Notes: generated by a model from the letters alone, not told the origin. A stretch of DNA of 64,000 bases from Psychroserpens damuponensis (GCF_000826655.1 NZ_JXJO01000004.1:1-64000); one strand, 5' to 3'; shown: positions 46,824 through 58,050, counted from the first letter of the stretch. Translations and numbers: made by a program.

Positions 46824-48878
46824 ATGAAGCAGTTAATCACATTAGCTGTTTTATGTATGTCGCTTTTTTGTTTTTCCCAAACAAATGAGATCGACAGTCT
46901 TACTGTGGAATTAGCTTATCAAAAACAAGACTCATCAAAAGTTGAAACCTCTTTACGATTAGTTAAAGCACTCTACGAAGCAAAAAGTTACAAAAAAGCC
47001 CTTACTTATATTGATAATACAGAACGCTTAACTAAGTTTTTAAATCACACCAAAGGCATTGCAGAAGTTAACTATTATAAAGCTTTAATATACGCTTACA
47101 ATGAAGATTATTACAACGCTATAGATGGTTATAATAGATCTCGCAGGTATTATAGTCAATTAGGCGACACCTTAGGAATTGCCAAAGTAAATAACAGTAT
47201 TGGTTTAATTGAAATTAAGCGTGGTAATTATGGTGTTGGTTTACAAAACTCATTATCTGCGATACAAATTTTTGAAACTAAAAATCTTAAAAACGAACTA
47301 AGCTCTGCTTATAACAATCTTGCAGAAGCTTATTATAACACTCAACAAGTAGATAAATCTTTAGAGTTTAATATAAAAGCACTAGGTGTTAGAGAACAAT
47401 TGAAAGACAGTTTAGGCATTAAAACGTCTACTCGTAACATTGCTACATTATATTCTGAAAGAAAAGAACATAGAAAAGCTATTGAGTACTACGAAAAAGT
47501 ATTAAAACTCCTCAACCCAAAAACAGACCAAACACTTAAAGGGGAAATATTACCTCGAATTGGCGCAGAATATTTACGATTTAAAGATTATGATAAAGCT
47601 GCAGAATACTTAGTACAAGGCTTAAAATTTAATAGAAAAATAAAGAATGACGATGGAGTGTTAAGAGCTCTAAATGCTGTTAGTGAATTAAATATTCAAC
47701 AAGGTTATTTAAAAACAGCTACAATCCAGGTGAATGAAGCTTATGCCATTGCTACTAAAATTGATAATAAGCCAGAACTTCTTAAAAACTACAACCTACA
47801 TAAACAACTAGATTCTACAAAAGGTAGGTTTCAAAATGCGTTTTTTTGGCAAAGCAAATACTATAATTTAAAACGTGAACTAGACAAAGAGACTCAGCCT
47901 GTAATTCCTGTAATTACTGAACCTATTGAAGTAGAGCCTGTAGAAGATCTTAAAGACTTTAATACTATAGCAATACAAGAGCAAGATGAAAAAGAAGCCA
48001 TTGAGTTTAAAAAGCTTAAAGCAATTTCATATGTTTTAGGAGCAGCATTTTTAATTGTATCAACGATATTATTATTAATCTATTTGAAACGAAAAAACAC
48101 TATAAAATTTAATCAAGAACTTAGAGATAAGAACAAAGAAATTAACCTAAAAAACAGAGAGTTTGCGCAACAAACCAAACATCTTGAAGAAGTGAACAGT
48201 GTAAAAGATAGATTATTTTCAATTGTATCACATGATTTAAAAGATTCTATTTCTTCTATTAAAGGATTTATAGATTTATTAAAAGAAGATAGCATTTCTC
48301 GAGAAGAGTTTTATGACCTAGTCCCAGAACTCAGTGAAAATGCAGATAGTGCTTCTCAATTACTTTACAATCTTTTAAATTGGTCGAAGTCTCAAATGCA
48401 AAACTTAGAACCTAAAGCTGAACTTTTTAATATTCAAGATATTTTTAGAAACAAAATAAGCTTAGTTGAACAAAAAGTTGAACAAAAACGTATTGTACTT
48501 ATAGATGAGTCGCATAGAGATTTTATCTATGCTGATAAAAGTATGATTGAAATTGTAGTTCAAAACCTAATTACAAATGCTGTAAAGTTTACGCGTGTTG
48601 GTGATACTATTACGGTTTCAAATTCTGACTTAAACGGAAAGAGCTTAATTTGTATTGAAGATACAGGAGTTGGAATTTCTAGAGAAAATATAGACAAGTT
48701 ATTTCAAAGTGGTACGTATACAACAAGAGGTACAAGTAATGAAAAAGGTACAGGTCTAGGCTTAACAATTTGTAAAGAGTTAGTTGAACTTAATAATGGT
48801 AGAATTTGGGTAGAAAGCACGCCTGGAATAGGAACTAAATTTTATGTTGAACTCCCTAAGATAGAGCCTAATAATTAA
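46824..48878 (+). CDS. TPR-domain sensor histidine kinase
   Basis: A 684-residue membrane kinase. A signal peptide (about 1-19) is followed by a periplasmic region of TPR-like repeats (about 35-345, e.g. AYNNLAEAYYN and RKAIEYYEKVLKLL). One membrane helix lies near 395-420 (YVLGAAFLIVSTILLLIYL), then a short coiled coil. The HisKA domain has the phospho-acceptor His470 in IVSHDLKDSIS. The HATPase domain has the N box (NLITNAVKF), G1 (DTGVGIS) and G2 (GTGLGLTICKELV). No response regulator is adjacent, so the partner is unknown. Confidence 0.95.
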   Translation: MKQLITLAVLCMSLFCFSQTNEIDSLTVELAYQKQDSSKVETSLRLVKALYEAKSYKKALTYIDNTERLTKFLNHTKGIAEVNYYKALIYAYNEDYYNAIDGYNRSRRYYSQLGDTLGIAKVNNSIGLIEIKRGNYGVGLQNSLSAIQIFETKNLKNELSSAYNNLAEAYYNTQQVDKSLEFNIKALGVREQLKDSLGIKTSTRNIATLYSERKEHRKAIEYYEKVLKLLNPKTDQTLKGEILPRIGAEYLRFKDYDKAAEYLVQGLKFNRKIKNDDGVLRALNAVSELNIQQGYLKTATIQVNEAYAIATKIDNKPELLKNYNLHKQLDSTKGRFQNAFFWQSKYYNLKRELDKETQPVIPVITEPIEVEPVEDLKDFNTIAIQEQDEKEAIEFKKLKAISYVLGAAFLIVSTILLLIYLKRKNTIKFNQELRDKNKEINLKNREFAQQTKHLEEVNSVKDRLFSIVSHDLKDSISSIKGFIDLLKEDSISREEFYDLVPELSENADSASQLLYNLLNWSKSQMQNLEPKAELFNIQDIFRNKISLVEQKVEQKRIVLIDESHRDFIYADKSMIEIVVQNLITNAVKFTRVGDTITVSNSDLNGKSLICIEDTGVGISRENIDKLFQSGTYTTRGTSNEKGTGLGLTICKELVELNNGRIWVESTPGIGTKFYVELPKIEPNN

Positions 48879-48944
48879 ACCTATTTAATCTCTAATCACA
48901 TATCATTATTTTTGGTATCTTCATCACTGTCAAAACCACTTATA

Positions 48945-49577
48945 ATGTATAGATTAATTTTATTAAGTCTCCTATTTTCTGTGTTTAGCTGTAAAAACAA
49001 AGACACTAAAATTTCCGAAGAAAACATAATTACCAATCACTTACCAGAACTTTTCGCATTGATGCAAGGATCTTTTGATTCTGAAATTCAATCACAGGTA
49101 GATTCTACCTATTTTAATATTTCGCTTCACATGTATCCCATCTGGAAAGACAAAGGAAATTTCTTGTATGTTGAGCAAGCACTTAGCTCAAAACAAGACA
49201 AGCCTTATAGGCAGCGTATATACGAAGTTTCGCAATTAAATGATAGTTTATATAGCTCTGCCATTTACACGATAGAGAACGATTCGCTTTGGATTGGAAA
49301 ATGGAAATCTCCTGAAACATTCGATACACTTACTATGGATGATGTGATCAAAAAGGACGGCTGTGAAGTCATCTTAAAACGTATAGAACCTAATTATTTT
49401 AAAGGAGAAACTGGAAACAAAACCTGTGAAAGCTCTCTTTATGGCGCATCTTATGCCACAAGTGAAGTTGAAATTATGGAAGACAAAATCATCTCTTGGG
49501 ATAGAGGGTTTGACGACAAAGATGAACACATTTGGGGAGCAAAAAAAGGCGGCTACATATTTAATATACGTGACTAA
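48945..49577 (+). CDS. CpcT/CpeT-like lipoprotein
   Basis: Start placed at 48945 (MYRLILLSLLF), 210 residues, because an upstream frame from 48912 would put a leader before the signal peptide. The lipobox is VFSC (about Cys16). The body closely follows the CpeT family: LMQGSFDSEIQS, LHMYPIWKDKGNFLYVEQA, PYRQRIYEV, GCEVILKR, GASYATSEVEI and SWDRGFDDKDEHIWGA. In cyanobacteria CpcT/CpeT attach bilins to phycobiliproteins. No bilin genes are here, so the role must differ. The 3' end overlaps the convergent ctlX-like gene by 4 bp. Confidence 0.88.
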   Translation: MYRLILLSLLFSVFSCKNKDTKISEENIITNHLPELFALMQGSFDSEIQSQVDSTYFNISLHMYPIWKDKGNFLYVEQALSSKQDKPYRQRIYEVSQLNDSLYSSAIYTIENDSLWIGKWKSPETFDTLTMDDVIKKDGCEVILKRIEPNYFKGETGNKTCESSLYGASYATSEVEIMEDKIISWDRGFDDKDEHIWGAKKGGYIFNIRD

Positions 49578-50506
49578 TTTTTAGGTAAAAAAACCTCAGC
49601 CATCATACAACGAGCACTGCCTCCTCCACAAGTTTCAATGGTTTCTAGAGAGCTCGATAAAATTGGACAAAATTTCTCAATATCTGCAATTTGTTTTGGA
49701 GTTAAACTATCATGAGCAGCTTTACTCATTACTAAGTATCGTTGATTGTTAGTTCCTTTTACTTGTAACATATTACCAGCAAATTGGTGCATTTGTTTTT
49801 CGGTAATTTCTATGATTGTTTTACCGTCTTGCTTTAGATTTTTGATCACATTTTTTCGTTCTTTTTTGTCATCAATTGTATCTAAACAAATTACCGAAAA
49901 CCGCTCGGCTAAGCACATCATTACATTGGTATGATAAATAGCTAAACGCTTACCATCAACGTTTTGGTTTGCAGTAAAAACTACAGGAGTATACTCAAAA
50001 TCTTCACAAAACTCAATAAACAACTCTTCATCGGCTCTAGGCGATAAGGCGCAATAGGCTTTTGCATTGGTTCTATCTAGACATAAACTACCTGTACCTT
50101 CTAGAAAAAAGCCTTCGTCTTCTGCGCTTGTATAATCTATAATATTATTAATTTTAAATCCATCTTGTTCAAGTCTTATAAAAACTTCATCTCGTCTTTC
50201 TTGCCTTCTATTTTTGGCAAACATTGGATAAAGTCCAACATCTCCATTTTCATGAAAACTCACCCAATTATTAGGAAAAATTGAATCTGGAGTATCGGCT
50301 AATTTATCATCATGCTCTACAATAACTTGCACACCAACCGCTCTCAACTTATCAACAAAATGATCAAACTCTACTTGCGCCTTTGCGTTAATTTCGGCAT
50401 TTTTGATATCAAGATCTTCTTGAAAATAATTATTAACTGCAGTTTGTTCGTTCATCCTAAAATTAACAGGACGAATCATCAAAATAGTATTTGTAGTTTG
50501 TGACAT
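49574..50506 (-). CDS. ctlX: Arginine-deiminase-fold hydrolase, CtlX type (citrulline utilisation)
   Basis: A 310-residue guanidino-group-modifying enzyme. Seen: N-terminal MIRPVNFRMNEQT with Asn, EGTGSLCLD with the substrate-binding Glu, IYHTNVMM with catalytic His, and the nucleophile Cys in GGGSARCMMAE. This pattern fits the CtlX group, which hydrolyses citrulline-like substrates; the substrate is not certain. A second protein of the same fold lies at the right edge of the window. It stands alone, convergent with the CpeT-like gene. Confidence 0.85.
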   Translation of the reverse strand: MSQTTNTILMIRPVNFRMNEQTAVNNYFQEDLDIKNAEINAKAQVEFDHFVDKLRAVGVQVIVEHDDKLADTPDSIFPNNWVSFHENGDVGLYPMFAKNRRQERRDEVFIRLEQDGFKINNIIDYTSAEDEGFFLEGTGSLCLDRTNAKAYCALSPRADEELFIEFCEDFEYTPVVFTANQNVDGKRLAIYHTNVMMCLAERFSVICLDTIDDKKERKNVIKNLKQDGKTIIEITEKQMHQFAGNMLQVKGTNNQRYLVMSKAAHDSLTPKQIADIEKFCPILSSSLETIETCGGGSARCMMAEVFLPKN

Positions 50507-50553
50507 TGGTATAAATTAAGAAGCCGCTAAATTAAATAAAATAAGTAAAGAAA

Positions 50554-50940
50554 TTACACTACATTTTTTTTATTTGCGTCATTTAACAACCAATCTAAAG
50601 CCTCTTGTCTTTCTTTAAATAGCTTTATATTCCAGTTGTTACCTTTATTGATGTCGATAAGAATTTGAGTTCCCATTTCGGCACTTAAATTATAAATAAC
50701 TACAGCCATAGACTTAACTTCTTTTAAGTTAGCTATTTGAAGTTGCGCATCGAATTTATAAGAATAGGAATGTTCTTTATTAACCAATAAAGAAAAAGGG
50801 CTTTTTAAATTTTCTAATAAAAAATCATGGTAGTGATTTACCATTTTAGTATCCATAACAATACCTTGATTAATGATAATTTCGGCAATATTATCTTGAA
50901 GGATATTTATTTTCCCATAAGGAAGGATAAAAACTTTCAT
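50554..50940 (-). CDS. Small protein of unknown function, STAS/SEC14-like character
   Basis: A 128-residue cytoplasmic protein without signal peptide. The pattern is alternating strands and helices: LPYGKINILQDNIAEIIINQG, then KSPFSLLVNKEHSYSYKFDAQLQIANL, then KSMAVVIYNLSAE, and FKERQEALDWLLND at the C terminus. The end (KLFKERQEALDWL) is typical of small Bacteroidota proteins with a STAS-like fold. I cannot name the family with confidence. It is divergent from the M14 peptidase gene with back-to-back promoter boxes. Confidence 0.65.
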   Translation of the reverse strand: MKVFILPYGKINILQDNIAEIIINQGIVMDTKMVNHYHDFLLENLKSPFSLLVNKEHSYSYKFDAQLQIANLKEVKSMAVVIYNLSAEMGTQILIDINKGNNWNIKLFKERQEALDWLLNDANKKNVV

Positions 50941-50966
50941 TTAGCTATTAGTTTAAAAGGATAAAT

Positions 50967-50985
50967 CAAATTTAGTTTAACTTTG
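50967..50985. promoter_or_regulatory. Back-to-back -7 boxes of divergent genes
   Basis: TAAATTTG on the minus strand (50967-50974) serves the 128-residue protein; TAACTTTG on the plus strand (50978-50985) serves the M14 peptidase. Only three bases separate the two boxes, so the polymerases would compete. Confidence 0.45.
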
Positions 50986-51025
50986 AAATAATTAAAAGTG
51001 ACCACTATAAAGAAATGAACAATAT

Positions 51026-52801
51026 ATGAACAATTCTCACTACTTACATAAAAAACAACACCTTACCTGTTTTGTTTTTAGCATTTTAACCGTATTAACT
51101 TGGTCTTGTTCATCAAATTCTAATCACCATGTTCCCGATTTTACAACTCAATTTGAAAAATCAAAAGGATTAGAGACTGCAACATATAATGAAACCATTG
51201 CATTTTACGAGAACTTAGCTAGTGCATTTTCCGAAGTAAAAATAGATAGTATTGGTGACACAGATTCTGGCAAACCGCTTCATATCATAACCCTCAATCC
51301 TGATGCTAATTTTAATTATTCTGAAATTAGAACCTCCAAGCGCATCCTTTTAATTAATAATGGGATTCATCCAGGAGAATCTGACGGTATTGATGCCACG
51401 ATGATGCTTTTTAGAGATATTGTACAAGGCAAAATTAGCATGCCTAAATCTACTGTATTAGTTACAATACCTATCTATAATGTAGGTGGAAGTTTAAATC
51501 GAAATTCATCAACTAGAACCAATCAAAACGGCCCCGAATCTTATGGGTTTAGAGGGAATGCTCGTAATTTTGATTTGAATAGGGATTTTATAAAATCGGA
51601 CACAAAAAACGCTAGAACTTTTGCAAAAATCTTTCATTTACTCAAACCAGATGTTTTTATTGACAACCATGTAAGCAATGGTGCCGATTATCAATATACT
51701 TTAACGCATTTATTTACACAGCATAATAAATTAGGAGGAGAATTAGGAGATTTTCTCCACACTAAAATGATGCCACAATTAGAACAAAAACTCGCGAAAA
51801 AAGAATGGGATATTACACCTTATGTTAATGTGTTTAATAGAACTCCAGAAGAAGGCTTTAGTCAATTTATGGATTCTCCTCGCTATTCTACAGGTTATAC
51901 TACTTTATGGAATACTTTAGGTATGATGGTAGAAACTCATATGTTAAAACCATATAAACAACGTGTTGAAGGTACTTATGAACTTATGAAAAGTATGATA
52001 GAAATCACTGAGAGTGAAGGTAAGCACATTTCCGCTTTGCGAAAAAACGCTATTACCACCTTGCGTAGTAAAAACACATACCCTTTACAATGGACGATTG
52101 ACACGACTAAAACCTCAACTCTTAACTTTAAAGGCTATGAAGGCGCGATGATTGAAAGTAAATTTACAGGTGCAAAACGATTAAAATATGACGCCTCTAA
52201 GCCATTTACTAAACCAGTGACTTATAAAAATTACATGATGTCGACTTTAGATATTGAGATTCCTGAAGCCTATATAATACCACAAGGTTGGTGGCAAGTG
52301 ATTGAACTTTTAAAACTGAATAACATTGAAATGACTCGTTTCAAAAGAGACACAACAGTTACGGTTAAGTCCTATAAAATTAAAAGCTATGAGACGAGAA
52401 AACAAGCGTATGAAGGTCATTATTCTCATTATAATGTGGCGTTAGATGTTTTCGAAGAACAAAAACTATTTTATAAAGGAGATTATCGTATTGACACGAA
52501 TCAAAATGGCATGAGATATTTATTGGAAACCTTAGAACCTCAAGCTCCAGATTCATTTTTTAGCTGGAATTTTTTCGATACCATCTTACAACAAAAAGAA
52601 GGGTTTTCTCCTTATGTATGGGAAGATAAAGCGCTACAATTATTAAAAAGTCATCCAAAATTGCAAATAGATTTTAATTTAAAAAAATCTTTAAATAAAG
52701 ATTTTGCGGCAAATTGGTATGCACAGCTAGATTGGTTACATAAGCAAAGTGCACACTATGAGAAGTCACATTTACAATATCCTGTATACGTTGTTAAGTA
52801 G
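51026..52801 (+). CDS. M14 family zinc carboxypeptidase-like lipoprotein
   Basis: A 591-residue protein with a lipobox at TWSC (Cys28). The M14 zinc motif HxxE is in NNGIHPGESDGIDATMM; RNFDLNRDFIK carries the conserved Arg/Asn pair. The third zinc ligand is likely the His in FIDNHVSNG, and the catalytic Glu is in MMVETHMLKPY. The C-terminal 250 residues form a separate domain of unknown role. It is probably an envelope-bound peptidase. One TTCCGAAG motif (51229-51236) encodes FSEV. Confidence 0.9.
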   Translation: MNNSHYLHKKQHLTCFVFSILTVLTWSCSSNSNHHVPDFTTQFEKSKGLETATYNETIAFYENLASAFSEVKIDSIGDTDSGKPLHIITLNPDANFNYSEIRTSKRILLINNGIHPGESDGIDATMMLFRDIVQGKISMPKSTVLVTIPIYNVGGSLNRNSSTRTNQNGPESYGFRGNARNFDLNRDFIKSDTKNARTFAKIFHLLKPDVFIDNHVSNGADYQYTLTHLFTQHNKLGGELGDFLHTKMMPQLEQKLAKKEWDITPYVNVFNRTPEEGFSQFMDSPRYSTGYTTLWNTLGMMVETHMLKPYKQRVEGTYELMKSMIEITESEGKHISALRKNAITTLRSKNTYPLQWTIDTTKTSTLNFKGYEGAMIESKFTGAKRLKYDASKPFTKPVTYKNYMMSTLDIEIPEAYIIPQGWWQVIELLKLNNIEMTRFKRDTTVTVKSYKIKSYETRKQAYEGHYSHYNVALDVFEEQKLFYKGDYRIDTNQNGMRYLLETLEPQAPDSFFSWNFFDTILQQKEGFSPYVWEDKALQLLKSHPKLQIDFNLKKSLNKDFAANWYAQLDWLHKQSAHYEKSHLQYPVYVVK

Positions 52802-52967
52802 ATTAATCTAGAATTTTCCTGATTTACTTTTTGAGACTGTTACTAGATTTATGAAGGTAACACACAATTTGTGAACTTTTATCAACGTATTGAAACGAAT
52901 TGGTTGTATTTCCTTGAACACTATTAGGGCTTTAAACGAACAATAAGCAACCAATGTTTACCCAAAT

Positions 52968-53552
52968 TTATTTAACTAAAAATTTAATGTTAGCGTAACT
53001 ATTTTCTAATGCCTTTATACTCGCTTCTGGTGAGAGCCACTCTACTTTAGAGATTCCCTCATTTTCTTGAGGAAACAATTTTCCCTCAAATGTGGTTTTC
53101 ATTTCAAACCAATACGTTACCTTAATTTTATGTTTTCCGTTACGTTTAAAAATGTGATATGTTGTATCAAGAGGCTTAACAATTTCGAGACCTTGTACTC
53201 CTGTTTCTTCCTCTACTTCTCGCAATGAGGTTTCTTCAATAGTTTCCTTTTTTTCAGTTTTTCCTTTTGGTAAATCCCACTTATTATTTCGGAATATAAA
53301 AAGAATCTCGCCTTTAGAGTTATAAACTTTTCCTCCTCCAGCAATAACATTTGGCAGCAGTTTTAAAAACTTACTTAGTAGTTTTTCTTCATTTTTACCA
53401 ATAAGTCTAACAGCTTCTAAATTTGTAGAGTTTAGTTTCTTGATTACTTTACCAATATTAACGCTTTTAAGAAGGTAATTTTTAAAACCATCTTCTTTTT
53501 CAACTTTAGTTGTTAATAGTATTGGCTTATCATTTACAAAAATATATTGCAT
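52968..53552 (-). CDS. Nudix hydrolase
   Basis: A 194-residue protein. The Nudix box reads GKTEKKETIEETSLREVEEE plus TG, keeping the GX5EX7REUXEEXG pattern. An N-terminal extension of about 60 residues (MQYIFVNDKPILL...) precedes it. It follows the pattern of Bacteroidota Nudix proteins encoded divergently from pyrE. The substrate, a nucleoside diphosphate linked to another group, cannot be told from sequence alone. Confidence 0.93.
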   Translation of the reverse strand: MQYIFVNDKPILLTTKVEKEDGFKNYLLKSVNIGKVIKKLNSTNLEAVRLIGKNEEKLLSKFLKLLPNVIAGGGKVYNSKGEILFIFRNNKWDLPKGKTEKKETIEETSLREVEEETGVQGLEIVKPLDTTYHIFKRNGKHKIKVTYWFEMKTTFEGKLFPQENEGISKVEWLSPEASIKALENSYANIKFLVK

Positions 53553-53664
53553 CGTCTAATATATGTAGGATTTAGTATAGTAAAAGTATAATTTTTATAG
53601 AGATGACCGCTTATTTTTAAATTAATTTTATTTTAATTTCTGAAATTCTTTTTCAAAAAAAGCG

Positions 53665-53672
53665 TAGTTTTA
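53665..53672 (+). promoter_or_regulatory. Candidate -7 box immediately before pyrE
   Basis: TAGTTTTA matches TAnnTTTG except the last base and ends four bases before the pyrE ATG. Confidence 0.3.
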
Positions 53673-53676
53673 CAAC

Positions 53677-54321
53677 ATGATTTTTGATAAAGAAACTGCC
53701 AAACAAACCGCTGAAGTTTTATTACAAGTTAACGCTATAAAACTGCAACCTAATGACCCATTTACATGGGCTTCAGGTTGGAAATCACCAATATATTGTG
53801 ATAATAGAATCGTACTTTCATTTCCTCCAATTAGAAATTACATTAGAGAAACAATGGCGAAGCACATCGAATCTCACTACGGAAAAGTAGATGTGATTGC
53901 AGGTGTTGCCACTGGTGCAATTGGAATTGGAATGCTAGTTGCTGAATATTTAGGTTTACCTTTTATTTATGTAAGACCTGAAGCTAAATCTCACGGGCGA
54001 CAAAATCAAATTGAAGGCTTTATAGAGTCTGGTCAAAATGTAGTTGTCGTTGAAGATTTAATAAGTACCGGAAAAAGTAGCCTTAATGCAGTAAAAGCAC
54101 TTAAAGAAGCCAATGTTAACGTCAAAGGCATGGTCGCTATATTTTCATATGGATTTGAAGTGGCTAAAAACAATTTTGAAGAAGCACACATCGATCTTCA
54201 CACATTGAGTAATTATGATAACCTATTAGAGCAAGCTCTAGACACAAAATACATTACAGCAAAAGAACAAGAGGTTTTGGCACTTTGGAATGCAAATCCA
54301 AGTGAATGGAACGCTATTTGA
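53677..54321 (+). CDS. pyrE: Orotate phosphoribosyltransferase
   Basis: Joins orotate to PRPP, giving OMP in pyrimidine synthesis. The 214 residues are normal. Seen: NPFTWASGWKSPIYCDNR-type N-terminal block (here PFTWASGWKSPIYCDNR), GVATGAIGIG, RPEAKSHGRQNQIEG, and the PRPP signature VVVVEDLISTGKSS. The SRPBCC gene follows after 31 bp on the same strand. It is divergent from the Nudix gene. Confidence 0.97.
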   Translation: MIFDKETAKQTAEVLLQVNAIKLQPNDPFTWASGWKSPIYCDNRIVLSFPPIRNYIRETMAKHIESHYGKVDVIAGVATGAIGIGMLVAEYLGLPFIYVRPEAKSHGRQNQIEGFIESGQNVVVVEDLISTGKSSLNAVKALKEANVNVKGMVAIFSYGFEVAKNNFEEAHIDLHTLSNYDNLLEQALDTKYITAKEQEVLALWNANPSEWNAI

Positions 54322-54352
54322 TTATAACATCATAAACAATAATAGTATACAC

Positions 54353-54748
54353 ATGAAATTAGTATCACCTAAAACAACTATAAACAAATCTACTCAAGAA
54401 ACATTTAATTTTTTATCAGATGTTAAAAACTTTGAAAAACTAATGCCTGACAACATTAGTAAATTTGAGGTGTTAGACACAGATAAATTTCTATTTGCAC
54501 TTAAAGGAATGCCAGAAATTGTTCTTAAAAAGAAAGAAGCTGTGGCGCCAAACAAAATAGTTTTAGGAGCTGCAGGTGGTAAATTAGATTTTTCATTAAC
54601 TGCAAACATTACTGAGCCTGAACCAAATAAAAGTGAAGTAGACCTTGTTTTCGAAGGTGAATTCAATGCCATGATGGGAATGATGATTAAAGGACCTATT
54701 AGCAAATTTATAGAAACTTTAGTTACAAATATGCAAACTGCAATCTAA
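54353..54748 (+). CDS. SRPBCC family protein
   Basis: Start placed at 54353 (MKLVSPKTTINKS), 131 residues; the frame open from 54290 overlaps pyrE and adds an unlikely leader. The helix-grip fold is suggested by STQETFNFLSDVKNFEKLMP, alternate strands in the middle, and a long C-terminal helix (GPISKFIETLVTNMQTAI). Proteins of this fold bind hydrophobic ligands in a large cavity. No ligand can be named. The 3' end overlaps birA by 4 bp. Confidence 0.82.
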   Translation: MKLVSPKTTINKSTQETFNFLSDVKNFEKLMPDNISKFEVLDTDKFLFALKGMPEIVLKKKEAVAPNKIVLGAAGGKLDFSLTANITEPEPNKSEVDLVFEGEFNAMMGMMIKGPISKFIETLVTNMQTAI

Positions 54749-55476
54749 TACAGGAGTTGTATTTGCTTTAAGTCAAATTCTTTTAAAATATGGTCTTCTA
54801 ATAACACTTGTAGATGACCAGAATTTGAAACTCCTTTTATAAAACCAGAGAACAAAACGCCTTCTACATCTTTAAATGTAGAAGGTTTTTCTTTTCTAAA
54901 TAATTCGGTTTCATATAACTTTTTAAGTTCCTCAAATCGTTGTTCTTTTAAAAGCGACATATAATACTTTAAGCGCTCAATAACTTTTAGTAGCACATTA
55001 TCAATATTAAAATGTGTACCAGAAACATTTAACATCGAAGATGCTAAGGGTAAATTAGCAAAATGGACTTGATTAATATTAAGACCGATACCAATAATTG
55101 TAGCTTGAAGTGCATTATTTTTTATGACATTCTCAATTAAAATTCCAGAAATTTTCTTCTGGTCTGCCAAAATGTCGTTTGGCCATTTAATCTTTACATT
55201 TCGTATTTGGAAGTCTTTTAAAGTATGAGATAAGGCTAACGAGGTTACCATGCTAATCCAAAAACTATAATCTATAGTCAAATGTGAAACATCTACAAAC
55301 ACACTAGCCATAAGGTTTTTACCAGATTGAGAATCCCAAGTAGTTCCCATTTGGCCTCGCCCTTTTAATTGTGATTCTGCAACAACAACTGTGTAATTAG
55401 GCACCTTTTTTTTACTACTCAATTGTCTTAAAAACGTATTGGTAGAATCGATGGCACTAAGTTTGATAATATGCAT
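54745..55476 (-). CDS. birA: Biotin--[acetyl-CoA-carboxylase] ligase
   Basis: Attaches biotin to the carboxylase carrier protein. A 243-residue, single-domain (class I) form without the N-terminal DNA-binding domain, so it cannot act as a repressor like E. coli BirA. Seen: SIDSTN, biotinyl-AMP loop GRGQMGTTWDS, IKWPNDILADQKKISGIL, and GIGLNIN. It is divergent from rsfS. Confidence 0.95.
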   Translation of the reverse strand: MHIIKLSAIDSTNTFLRQLSSKKKVPNYTVVVAESQLKGRGQMGTTWDSQSGKNLMASVFVDVSHLTIDYSFWISMVTSLALSHTLKDFQIRNVKIKWPNDILADQKKISGILIENVIKNNALQATIIGIGLNINQVHFANLPLASSMLNVSGTHFNIDNVLLKVIERLKYYMSLLKEQRFEELKKLYETELFRKEKPSTFKDVEGVLFSGFIKGVSNSGHLQVLLEDHILKEFDLKQIQLLY

Positions 55477-55544
55477 AATAATGTGTTAAAAAAAATTATA
55501 ATTTTCTTATGACGAATAAGCGTTTATAAGAAGTAAAAAAATAA

Positions 55545-55552
55545 TAACTTTG
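55545..55552 (+). promoter_or_regulatory. Candidate -7 promoter box for rsfS-ftsH
   Basis: TAACTTTG fits TAnnTTTG and ends 20 bases before the rsfS ATG. Confidence 0.5.
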
Positions 55553-55572
55553 CACAAAATTAAATCAATTTA

Positions 55573-55944
55573 ATGGCGAAAAAAAATACAAGTCCAGATC
55601 AACTCATAAGTACAGTGATTGCTGGTATTGAGGATGTAAAAGGAAAAGAAATTACAATTTTAGATCTTAGAGAAATTGAAAATACAGTTTGTGATTACTT
55701 CGTAATCTGTGAAGGTACATCTAATACACAAGTAAACGCCATCGTTAATTCAATTCAGAAAAAAGTTAGTAAAGAACTTAAAGACAACCCTTGGCATGTT
55801 GAAGGAAGCGACAATGCTGAATGGGTATTATTAGATTATGTCAATATTGTTGTTCATGTGTTTCAAAAGCATATACGTGAATATTATGATATCGAAAGTC
55901 TTTGGGGTGATGCTAAAACTACACAAATAGAATCAAGTTATTAA
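55573..55944 (+). CDS. rsfS: Ribosomal silencing factor RsfS
   Basis: Binds ribosomal protein L14 (uL14) and prevents subunit joining when nutrients are low. 123 residues, the usual size. Seen: KGKEITILDLREIENTVCDYFVICEGTSNTQ, WHVEGSDNAEWVLLDY, and VVHVFQKHIREYYDIESLWGDA. FtsH follows after 33 bp, the common order in flavobacteria. Confidence 0.96.
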   Translation: MAKKNTSPDQLISTVIAGIEDVKGKEITILDLREIENTVCDYFVICEGTSNTQVNAIVNSIQKKVSKELKDNPWHVEGSDNAEWVLLDYVNIVVHVFQKHIREYYDIESLWGDAKTTQIESSY

Positions 55945-55977
55945 AAATTAAAAAACCGAATTTACGGTACAACATAC

Positions 55978-57939
<1,962 letters not shown>

Positions 57940-57962
57940 ATTTCTTACATCAAAATTCTTAT

Positions 57963-58000
57963 AAAAAACTTAAATTGACTTCCATTAATTTAAGTTTTTT
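57963..58000 (+). terminator. Terminator of rsfS-ftsH
   Basis: Stem AAAAAACTTAAATT / AATTTAAGTTTTTT around a 10-base loop, with a T run. It abuts the next promoter box directly. Confidence 0.85.
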
Positions 58001-58008
58001 TATATTTG
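58001..58008 (+). promoter_or_regulatory. Candidate -7 promoter box for the LUD-cdsA-psd-ACBP operon
   Basis: TATATTTG is a full TAnnTTTG match. A TTG at 57975-57977 lies 23 bases upstream, inside the preceding terminator hairpin. The -7 box ends 42 bases before the first ATG. Confidence 0.5.
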
Positions 58009-58050
58009 AAACATACATTAATTCAATTAGGTTAATAGCTATCCCTATAC

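Noticed and set aside
46824-48878. A complete two-component system with the histidine kinase
   Set aside because: No response-regulator gene was found on either side.
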